Source: CAZXCQ01 sp964639275
GTDB lineage: Bacteria > Desulfobacterota > DSM-4660 > Desulfatiglandales > Desulfatiglandaceae
DNA length: 9,289 bases
Direction: 5' to 3'
Assembly (NCBI GenBank): GCA_964639275.1
Contig: CAZXCQ010000251.1
Span: 1-9,289, forward strand
Shown here: piece after piece, positions 1-4,731 of the stretch
Numbering within the stretch: position 1 is the first letter of the stretch
Layout of the letters: every line of letters starts with the position of its first letter
Made by a program: the position numbers and the translations under genes
The notes under the pieces: model-generated
What the model was told of the DNA's origin: nothing
The model's database searches: none
Seen by the model: the letters and a program-made list of their open reading frames with translations, nothing else

Positions 1-90
1 AACAAATCCCAATGGTTTCAAGGCATCTATTGCCTTTGCCTTGTTTGCCAATGGGTCAATGAACTTTATTTCAATAGGAAGCTTTTTCAA
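1..90 (-). CDS. Partial reading frame at left edge, unrecognised
   Basis: Reading leftwards, an open frame runs from a TTG at 88-90 to the window edge without a stop (30 codons seen). Its text has a normal protein-like composition: it starts KKLPIEIKFIDP and continues KAKAIDALKPLGFV. I do not recognise the family. The frame is also open for a few codons upstream of the TTG, but there it runs into the AAGGGGAC repeat at 98-116, so the original 5' end may have been lost and the TTG may not be the true start. No clear ribosome-binding site is seen. It lies downstream of the ParD/ParE pair on the same strand. It could be a real small gene, a truncated remnant, or chance; the evidence is weak. Confidence 0.3.
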   Translation of the reverse strand, partial: MKKLPIEIKFIDPLANKAKAIDALKPLGFV

Positions 91-97
91 AGGGGAA

Positions 98-116
98 AAG
101 GGGACGTAGGTTCCAA
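98..116. repeat. AAGGGGAC..GGTTCCAA motif, copy 1
   Basis: AAGGGGACGTAGGTTCCAA here matches AAGGGGACTTGGTTCCAA at 684-701 apart from the 2-3 bases in the middle. It sits between the end of the abnormal ParE frame and the apparent 5' end of the edge fragment. The form resembles short repeats flanking decayed genes and REP-type elements in Desulfobacterota; that family assignment is from memory and unproven. Confidence 0.4.
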
Positions 117-153
117 AACAACTTAAATATATTTCTTTATCTCTGGCAACTCA

Positions 154-396
154 TCAAAAACAGCTAATCGATTCATAGCAGGGGTGTTTATACCAAGAAA
201 GCGCCACATCCGCACCAGAATAACCTATCCTCTTCACCGCTATCTGGCAGAATATTCTGCGCGACTTCAGCAATTGCACATTCTCGTAAATGCTGGATAT
301 AACCTTGGCAGCGGCGGATGGACTGTCCTGAGCGATATAGTCGTGGATTTCTTTCAGCCAATTTACAGCCTCTTCGGTCCACCTTATGTCTGCCAT
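154..396 (-). pseudogene. ParE/RelE-family toxin with abnormal C-terminal half
   Basis: The 80-residue product begins MADIRWTEEAVNWLKEIHDY and continues IAQDSPSAAAKVISSIYENV. This is the standard N-terminal helical half of ParE/RelE-family toxins, which poison gyrase or cleave mRNA. After about residue 45 the match stops: the expected G-Y-R-Y stretch and the strand series ending in a basic R-I-A-Y-type motif are absent. They are replaced by a Cys-rich tail (residues 46-80). Family members are usually 90-105 residues. Another frame downstream (ending at TAA 123-125) closes with DELPEIKKYI, faintly like a ParE C-terminus, so frameshifts plus rearrangement are possible. The ATG (394-396) lies inside the antitoxin gene, a 13-base overlap typical of such pairs. 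I judge the toxin probably inactive, because the half carrying the active residues is missing. Confidence 0.6.
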
Positions 397-569
397 GACT
401 TTATCCTGCGGCCCATCTCCTCGTTAGATATGGTGCGACCAGCTCTTGAATCGTCCAAACCGCGTTCTACCATTCGTGCGAAGGCCAGTTCTTTTAGGAT
501 CTCATCGTAAGAACTGTCGTCAGGTTGATTTTGGATTATTTCTGTCATTTTCTCTTTGGCGGTCGGCAT
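384..569 (-). CDS. Type II antitoxin, ParD/RelB-like, partner of ParE-like toxin
   Basis: This 61-residue acidic protein starts MPTAKEKMTEIIQ and contains PDDSSYDEILKELAFARMVE followed by GLDDSRAGRTISNEEM. This is the usual layout of small antitoxins that precede ParE toxins: a short N-terminal DNA-binding or dimerising part, then a helical toxin-wrapping tail. The ATG at 567-569 is preferred over one nine codons upstream because GGAGGT stands 5 bases before it. The gene ends 13 bases inside the toxin start, so the two are translationally coupled. Antitoxins of this type normally neutralise the toxin and repress their own promoter. The gene looks intact while its toxin does not, so it may now act only as an orphan antitoxin. 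Family is fairly sure; the exact subfamily is not. Confidence 0.7.
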   Translation of the reverse strand: MPTAKEKMTEIIQNQPDDSSYDEILKELAFARMVERGLDDSRAGRTISNEEMGRRIKSWQT

Positions 570-574
570 CTCAC

Positions 575-580
575 ACCTCC
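575..580 (-). promoter_or_regulatory. Shine-Dalgarno site of the antitoxin gene
   Basis: On the minus strand GGAGGT precedes the ATG at 569 by 5 bases. It decides this start over the in-frame ATG 27 bases upstream, which would lie on the far side of the site. Confidence 0.75.
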
Positions 581-683
581 TAAATGTCATCAGCAATTAC
601 TGGTCGGTTTTCTTGGCTATCCCTTTTTCTCTATCGATCAGTTTATCACTCTTCTGCACAATAAGCAAAAGCGGAAGCATTAG

Positions 684-701
684 AAGGGGACTTGGTTCCA
701 A
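684..701. repeat. AAGGGGAC..GGTTCCAA motif, copy 2
   Basis: This is the second copy of the motif at 98-116, in the same orientation, with GGTTCCAA fully conserved. It lies between the cut-off DUF5615 toxin stub (765-797) and the leader of the ParD-like gene, so it marks a junction between two unrelated toxin-antitoxin modules. Confidence 0.4.
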
Positions 702-764
702 TGTCTTGCAATGAAATATTTTGGGTTCGCACCTGGAATACACTATAGGATTTATGATTGTGGA

Positions 765-797
765 TTAAGACAGGTTCATGTCTATAATGATCTTCAT
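765..797 (-). pseudogene. DUF5615-type toxin remnant, first 10 codons only
   Basis: The frame reads MKIIIDMNLS and then stops at TAA (765-767). DUF5615 (Mut7-C/PIN-like) toxins commonly start with a K-I-hydrophobic-D-M-N-L-S stretch, in which the Asp belongs to the nuclease fold. The ATG is 5 bases past the stop of the DUF433 gene, exactly where that family's partner toxin normally lies. After the Ser codon, where the family usually continues P-R-W, the sequence changes to AT-rich DNA leading to the repeat at 684-701. The gene therefore appears cut off by an insertion or deletion and cannot make a functional toxin. The short length makes the identification dependent on its position next to DUF433. 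Confidence 0.55.
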
Positions 798-802
798 GCG
801 GT

Positions 803-1024
803 TCACATTGCAACCGGGACTTCAACCTCTTCAACACGCCAGGCCGCATACTGGAGAGCCTCATCTATGTCCTCAGCTTCGAGATAAGGATACATCTCCA
901 ATATTTCTTCCTTTGGGTGCCCAGAGGCAATAAGACCCACGATCATTCCAACGGTGACCCGCATGCCTCTGATGCAGGGCTTGCCCCCAAGAAAATTTGA
1001 ATCCCATATCTGTAAAGGGGTCAA
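803..1024 (-). CDS. DUF433 domain antitoxin-like protein, 5' end disturbed
   Basis: The core reads FLGGKPCIRGMRVTVGMIVG and then LIASGHPKEEILEMYP, ending LEAEDIDEALQYAAW. This is the full signature of DUF433 (PF04255), a small winged-helix-like DNA-binding protein that is usually the antitoxin of DUF5615 nuclease toxins. The family normally begins with about 6-10 residues of the type M-R-I-T-x-D-P before the L-G-G-K-P motif. Here that part is replaced by sequence from the inverted repeat at 1011-1043. I chose the TTG at 1022-1024 (73 residues) because AAGGGG lies 9 bases before it; a GTG at 1094-1096 inside the neighbouring gene is the other option (97 residues). Either start is doubtful, and the gene may be untranslated. 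Its partner toxin survives only as a 10-codon stub. Confidence 0.6.
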   Translation of the reverse strand: MTPLQIWDSNFLGGKPCIRGMRVTVGMIVGLIASGHPKEEILEMYPYLEAEDIDEALQYAAWRVEEVEVPVAM

Positions 1025-1043
1025 GCGACGTGACCCCTTTACA
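1011..1043. repeat. Perfect 13-bp inverted repeat with 7-base loop
   Basis: TGTAAAGGGGTCA (1011-1023) and TGACCCCTTTACA (1031-1043) are exact reverse complements around AGCGACG. It starts 9 bases after the stop of the ThDP enzyme gene, so it could slow or end transcription, but no T-run follows on either strand. It replaces the expected N-terminus of the DUF433 gene, so it looks like a small mobile or REP-type palindrome. It also shares AAGGGG with the repeats at 98-116 and 684-701. Confidence 0.7.
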
Positions 1044-1052
1044 TGATCTGTC

Positions 1053-2804
1053 CTATGGTGCAGGTGGGGGACCGCCTTCCATTGAAAGGGGGACACCCTG
1101 AAAAACGACCTGCGCCATCACACCGAACATGGGATGGGGAACGAGTTGGGCCTTCACGTCCAGGACGGCCGGTTTCCCCGATTTGAAGGCCCGCTCCAGG
1201 GCAGGCTTTATCTCGCGTGGACTCTCCACCCGCTCGCCATAGCAACCAAAGCCCTTCGCAATCTCAGCATAGTTTGCGGCCGAGAAGTCCTGATCAATCC
1301 CCTCAAGGGCCTGATCCCCATACAGGGCGAGTTGGCCGGCCTTGCACATCCCCCAGCCGCCGTCATTGTTGATCACATGAACCACAGCGAGTTGATGTCG
1401 TGCGGCCGTGTCCAATTCTTGCAGGGTCAGCCCAAAGGCCCCATCCCCGCAGAAATTAACAACCGACCGCTCAGGAAAGGCCAGCTTAAAGGCATTGGCG
1501 CAGGGGTGTCCAAACCCCAGATGGCCGCCTCCCGCACAAAAAAACCTGCGCCGGGGCTGGTAGGCAGGGAGGTATGTGAAGGCCCAATGGAAGACCATTC
1601 CGCCGTCAACGGTCACCATGGCATCCTTATCGGCCAGGTATTCTCCCGCCTCCCTGGCAAGCCTTGCCATGGTTATGGGACCGGCATCACCTCCGAGCAT
1701 GGGCTCCAGGCTCTTCAAATATTGGCCATAGGCTCCTACAAGTCCTTGGACCCATTTCTCGTCTGCCTTGCCTTTTCCACCATGGTCCTTCAGTGCAACG
1801 AGCAGGTCGGCCAAGACCGCCTTCGCATCACCAACAATGCCGATCTCTGTGGCCACCTTTTTCCCAATCTGGGCCGGGTCTATGTCAACCTGGACTATCT
1901 TCTGCTCTGGGTAGCCCCGCATCACAGGAGGTTTGCCAAGCCCAAGCCAGGATGAAAAATGACACCCGATCGCCACAATAACATCCGCTTCCCCCAGGGC
2001 CTGCATCACAGCACCCCCGCCCAGCCAGCCACCATCTCCGATAAAGCGAGGGCTTTTCGCAGAAATGCTGCCCGACCCCATGGGCGTGGTGGTAGCGGCG
2101 GCACCAAGGGTATCTGCCAGCCCCTGAAATTCCTCCCAGGCCCCGGATGCAATCACACCGCCCCCGGCCACCAACAAGGGCCTTTTGGCATCAAGGAGCA
2201 ACTGAGCTGCCTTGTCTACCAGCCCCGGGTCCCCCCTCAGCCGACCCGTGGGACGATAGTTCTCTGGCAATGGCAGGTCACCGGTCCCTCCCTTCTGCAA
2301 CAGGATATCCAGCGGGATGTCCAGATGCACCGGCCCCGGCCTTCCGGTCAATGCCTCCCGGAAGGCCCGTTGGATCAGTTCCGGGATCCTTGACCACTGA
2401 TGTACTGTCGCGTTCCACTTGGTGATCGGTTGATAAAGAGAGAGCGAATCCATGTCCTCAAGGGCCCCTACAAATGGGTAGCTGAGAAAGCTCTGGGTGT
2501 TGGCCGTGATGGCCAGGACCGGCGAGCTGTCCGCATAGGCCTCGTAGAGCCCGCTCGCCAGGTTGGCTGCCCCCGAGCCCACGGTTGAACAGCACACCCC
2601 AATTCCACCGGTCGCCCTTGCCCACCCATCGGCCATGTGGGCAGCGTTTTCCTCGTGCCTTGTGGAAAAGAAATCGATCCCTTCCTCGTTTCTCAGGGCC
2701 TCCATCAGCGCCACGATGCCATGCCCGCTGATACCAAAAACGTGTCGCACTCCCTCATTCCTGAGGGCCTTTACCACCACTTCTGCCCCTGTACACTCTT
2801 TCAT
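1053..2804 (-). CDS. ThDP-dependent enzyme, acetolactate synthase-like
   Basis: The 583-residue soluble protein has the three-domain layout of the acetolactate synthase/2-ketoacid decarboxylase superfamily. The N-terminal pyrimidine-binding domain (about 1-170) carries the catalytic Glu in RHEENAAHMADGWARA (Glu52). A central Rossmann-like domain covers about 190-345. The C-terminal pyrophosphate domain has the Mg-ThDP motif, GDG at 453-455 closing with NND at 479-481. The ATG at 2802-2804 is chosen because GGAGGC lies 6 bases before it; an ATG six codons upstream lies ahead of that site. Such enzymes decarboxylate 2-keto acids or join or split C-C bonds through a thiamine ylide. No small regulatory subunit (IlvN) or other isoleucine-valine gene is adjacent, and the post-motif sequence GGWGMCKAGQ differs from the usual ALS text. 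Biosynthetic acetolactate synthase is therefore not assured; a carboligase, 2-hydroxyacyl-CoA lyase or decarboxylase is possible. It appears monocistronic. Confidence 0.85.
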   Translation of the reverse strand: MKECTGAEVVVKALRNEGVRHVFGISGHGIVALMEALRNEEGIDFFSTRHEENAAHMADGWARATGGIGVCCSTVGSGAANLASGLYEAYADSSPVLAITANTQSFLSYPFVGALEDMDSLSLYQPITKWNATVHQWSRIPELIQRAFREALTGRPGPVHLDIPLDILLQKGGTGDLPLPENYRPTGRLRGDPGLVDKAAQLLLDAKRPLLVAGGGVIASGAWEEFQGLADTLGAAATTTPMGSGSISAKSPRFIGDGGWLGGGAVMQALGEADVIVAIGCHFSSWLGLGKPPVMRGYPEQKIVQVDIDPAQIGKKVATEIGIVGDAKAVLADLLVALKDHGGKGKADEKWVQGLVGAYGQYLKSLEPMLGGDAGPITMARLAREAGEYLADKDAMVTVDGGMVFHWAFTYLPAYQPRRRFFCAGGGHLGFGHPCANAFKLAFPERSVVNFCGDGAFGLTLQELDTAARHQLAVVHVINNDGGWGMCKAGQLALYGDQALEGIDQDFSAANYAEIAKGFGCYGERVESPREIKPALERAFKSGKPAVLDVKAQLVPHPMFGVMAQVVFQGVPLSMEGGPPPAP

Positions 2805-2810
2805 CTTGTT

Positions 2811-2817
2811 GCCTCCT
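2811..2817 (-). promoter_or_regulatory. Shine-Dalgarno site of the ThDP enzyme gene
   Basis: Minus-strand AGGAGGC lies 6 bases before the ATG at 2804. It fixes the start at M-K-E-C-T-G rather than the in-frame ATG at 2822, which lies upstream of this site. Confidence 0.75.
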
Positions 2818-2940
2818 GACATTTATTCACGCTGTTTTATTTGATTGTCTTTAAGTGCCTGCGCAGCCTCCGGTCCTTAGTGCTTCGTCTCATAAATTGG
2901 GTGACATATTTCTCACTCAAATTGTGTTCAGGTGCCGTAT

Positions 2941-3038
2941 TTCTGGATTCCGGCTTTCGCCGGAATGACGGACACCCGGGCCTCTTTGTCATTCCGGCCC
3001 CGTATCAAGTAGGGGATAAACTCCAGCCGGAATCCAAG
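2941..3038. repeat. Compound dispersed repeat, ATTCCGGC hairpin family
   Basis: The first unit is a hairpin: ATTCCGGC (2947-2954), loop TTTC, GCCGGAAT (2959-2966), within GGATTCCGGC and GGAATGAC. A second, inverted unit follows: GTCATTCCGG at 2988-2997 and AGCCGGAATCCA at 3025-3036, enclosing 27 unrelated bases. The two units face each other. Short palindromes of the form GGATTCC..GGAATGAC are well known as dispersed intergenic repeats in many proteobacteria. Whether this one is mobile, a transcription end for neighbours, or inert cannot be told from one copy. Confidence 0.65.
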
Positions 3039-3061
3039 TTCCTCAAGATGCGTTACCGTAT

Positions 3062-3090
3062 TTATGAAGCCATGTCCTTAGTCACCTCCC
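3062..3090 (-). pseudogene. Strong ribosome-binding site leading to a 3-codon stub
   Basis: On the minus strand GGGAGGT (3084-3090) lies 10 bases before an ATG (3071-3073), but the frame reads only Met-Ala-Ser before TAA (3062-3064). The sequence then runs into the compound repeat. This looks like the severed beginning of a gene, as with the toxin stub at 765-797, but with three codons no product can be named and chance is possible. Confidence 0.25.
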
Positions 3091-3165
3091 TTCGATTTGC
3101 TATAATTGTTTTTGATCCCTTCGAAAATGTTTGCTTACGGGCCAGACACAAGAATCATGGGATCA

Positions 3166-3330
3166 TTAGACAGAATGAACCCAGGGCTATGCGGCCTGAA
3201 CCGTCTGGGTCAACCGCTTGTCTGCTGACCAGAACTCTGCATTCAGATGTTGAGCCAGGGCCAGATAGTGTGCGTCATAGGCAGCAGGCAGGGATACACC
3301 TTTCAAAACGGAATCCCCATTGCCCGGCTT
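3166..3330 (-). pseudogene. PIN-domain (VapC-like) toxin, C-terminal remnant
   Basis: The minus strand reads VLKGVSLPAAYDAHYLALAQ and then HLNAEFWSADKRLTQTVQAA, a stop (TAG at 3187-3189), then PWVHSV and TAA (3166-3168). The stretch A-Y-D-A-x-Y-L-A-L-A, then A-E-F-W-(S/T)-A-D-x-R-L, is the C-terminal half of VapC PIN nucleases; it holds the conserved Asp residues of the active site. The family usually reads L-P-W-V after the run of Ala, so the TAG probably replaces a Leu codon (TTG to TAG). The N-terminal half, with the first catalytic Asp, is missing: an in-frame stop lies at 3331-3333. No VapB antitoxin is visible. This is a decayed toxin, not an active gene. Confidence 0.65.
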
Positions 3331-3366
3331 TCAAAAGGCTAAAGTATTACCTCTTTTTAATTAATT

Positions 3367-3382
3367 GATCGATTAATCGGTC
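3367..3382. repeat. Near-perfect palindrome centred on CGATTAATCG
   Basis: CGATTAATCG (3370-3379) is an exact palindrome, extended by GAT..GTC on the flanks with one mismatched pair. It lies in very AT-rich DNA just upstream of the VapC remnant in minus-strand sense, so it could be an old operator of that lost module. No function can be shown. Confidence 0.3.
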
Positions 3383-3392
3383 GAAATGAGTA

Positions 3393-3430
3393 TGGCCCTA
3401 TTTTGTACGAGGGTCAAGGGTAAAGGGCCA
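3393..3430 (-). terminator. Possible weak hairpin after the operon
   Basis: TGGCCCT (3393-3399) and AGGGCCA (3424-3430) can pair as 7 bp around a 24-base loop, 17 bases past the aminotransferase stop. No T-run follows on the minus strand, so a Rho-independent terminator is not well supported. Confidence 0.2.
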
Positions 3431-3446
3431 CCGCCTAGGCCCGGTG

Positions 3447-4688
3447 TCAAGACGCAAGGGCAGACCGGATCGCCCCTGCGATATAGCGGACATCCTTTTC
3501 CTTTAGGTGGGAATTGTTGGGAATCTCCAGGATCCTCTCAGGCAAGCCGGGGGTGACCCGCAAATCGGTCTTATCCGCCCTGAAAGGGGGGAGGGCAGCG
3601 CAGTTGGACATATCGTCGGGCATGGTGTCCACGCCTTTGCGGATCAGTCTTTTCCGTAATGCCTGCCGGTCCGGTACCTCGATCCGGTAGTAAAGAAAGG
3701 TATGGGTCCTCCCTGAAGACAGACGGGGGATCTTGATGGTCGGCTCTCCCTCGAGGAGGTCATTATAGAGATGGGCGTTGCGGTTCATCCTGGCGTTGAT
3801 CTCCTCAACCCGCCCAAGCTGGTAAAGCCCCACAGCGGCCTGGAGGTTTGTCAACCGCGTAAAATACGCTGACTGCCATTCGGTTTTGGAGACCGTTTCC
3901 TGTCCCGGTTCCCGGTCAAAGAGATTGGCGCCAAGGGCGGTGGATACCCGGATAAAGGGGTAGACGCCAAATGAGAAGACCCTCGGCAGCGTGGCCAGGT
4001 AGTTGACCGTGGTCTTGAAGATCTCCTTCCAGAGGCCTTTGAGCCTGTCGGGTCCCGGGGGGCGGACCATGTGCATTAACGTACGGTAGAGGTCGTCATC
4101 ATTGGTCGTCAGCATCCCGCCGCCAAAGCAGGGCATGTTCTTGGCCACGGCAAAGGTAAAGGCCCCCAGGTCACCAAACCCCCCTACCCTTCTGCCCTTG
4201 TAACTGGCCCCAAGGGCATGGGCGCAGTCTTCGAGGACCTTGAGGCCCTTTTTCCGGGCGATCCGGAGGATCGGCTCGAGTTCGCAGGGCTGGCCATACA
4301 TGTGTGTGGCAAGGATCGCCCTTGTCTTGGGGGTGATCTTCTCCTCAACAAGCGAGACATCCATATTGTAGGTGTCGGGCAGGACATCCACAAAGACCGG
4401 CTTCAGGCCGCAGGCCTTGACCACCAGGGGGACGATATGAAAGGTATAGGCCGGCATGATGATCTCATCCCCTTGACGAAATCGAAAGGCCTTGAGGGCC
4501 AAAAACAGCGCGGCGCGGCCCGATGAGACCCCCATGGCATGACGGACGCCCAGGTAGTCGGCAAAGCCCTTTTCAAAGGCCTCCACCTGGGGGCCCTGGA
4601 GCACTTCTCCGTGGATCGCGGTGTTTAGAAGGGCTGAATAGCACCCCACTGATAGGTTGACGCTGTGTCTTGGATAGGCCTTCCACAT
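3447..4688 (-). CDS. DegT/DnrJ/EryC1/StrS-family PLP aminotransferase
   Basis: This 413-residue protein has the landmarks of PLP-dependent sugar aminotransferases (PF01041). SSGRAAL (55-61) is the phosphate-binding turn. DEIIMPAYTF (74-83) is the usual G-D-E-V-I-x-P-x-x-T-F block. LEDCAHALGASY (152-163) has the ring-stacking Asp154. FAVAKNMPCFGGG (179-191) contains the PLP lysine Lys183, and TNLQAAVGLYQL (280-291) is the dimer-side motif. Such enzymes transfer an amino group from glutamate to a keto sugar nucleotide, as ArnB does for UDP-Ara4N. Two features are unusual: about 50 extra residues at 210-262, and replacement of the common Y-P-x-P-x-H region by TMPDDMSNCAALPPF (355-369), which may mean an unusual acceptor. 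The ATG has GGAG 9 bases before it. The gene is last in the operon, 43 bases after the radical SAM gene. The substrate is unknown. Confidence 0.88.
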   Translation of the reverse strand: MWKAYPRHSVNLSVGCYSALLNTAIHGEVLQGPQVEAFEKGFADYLGVRHAMGVSSGRAALFLALKAFRFRQGDEIIMPAYTFHIVPLVVKACGLKPVFVDVLPDTYNMDVSLVEEKITPKTRAILATHMYGQPCELEPILRIARKKGLKVLEDCAHALGASYKGRRVGGFGDLGAFTFAVAKNMPCFGGGMLTTNDDDLYRTLMHMVRPPGPDRLKGLWKEIFKTTVNYLATLPRVFSFGVYPFIRVSTALGANLFDREPGQETVSKTEWQSAYFTRLTNLQAAVGLYQLGRVEEINARMNRNAHLYNDLLEGEPTIKIPRLSSGRTHTFLYYRIEVPDRQALRKRLIRKGVDTMPDDMSNCAALPPFRADKTDLRVTPGLPERILEIPNNSHLKEKDVRYIAGAIRSALAS

Positions 4689-4731
4689 TATTACAGTCTC
4701 CGCAATTTCCCTTAATTCTAACTTCTCAATC

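Larger units (their letters stand above)
2823..3446. other. About 620 bases with no intact gene
   Basis: This gap separates the ThDP enzyme gene from the end of the glycan-type operon. It contains the compound ATTCCGGC repeat (2941-3038), a ribosome-binding site with a 3-codon stub (3062-3090), a VapC-like remnant (3166-3330) and AT-rich palindromes (3367-3382). A long plus-strand open frame (2841-3368) crosses the repeat and the remnant in antisense and has no protein-like character. The promoter of the ThDP enzyme gene should lie near 2825-2880 in AT-rich sequence, but I see no convincing -35/-10 pair. Confidence 0.6.

Noticed and set aside
646..864. 72-codon minus frame overlapping the DUF433 end
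   Set aside because: It is a shadow frame crossing the toxin stub and the repeat; the DUF433 frame and the short MKIIIDMNLS frame explain the region better.
1011..1043. Inverted repeat as a classical Rho-independent terminator
   Set aside because: The stem is strong, but no T-run follows on either strand, so it is listed as a repeat with only a possible role in ending transcription.
1134..1955. Plus-strand open frame of 273 codons
   Set aside because: It is antisense to the ThDP enzyme gene with its intact GDG..NND motif; no start signal or protein family was seen.
3101..3106. TATAAT on the plus strand as a promoter
   Set aside because: There is no fitting -35 at 16-18 bases and no plus-strand gene follows, so chance in AT-rich DNA is likely.
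2841..3368. Plus-strand open frame of 175 codons in the gap
   Set aside because: It runs through the compound ATTCCGGC repeat and antisense to the VapC remnant, with mixed low-complexity text and no ribosome-binding site.
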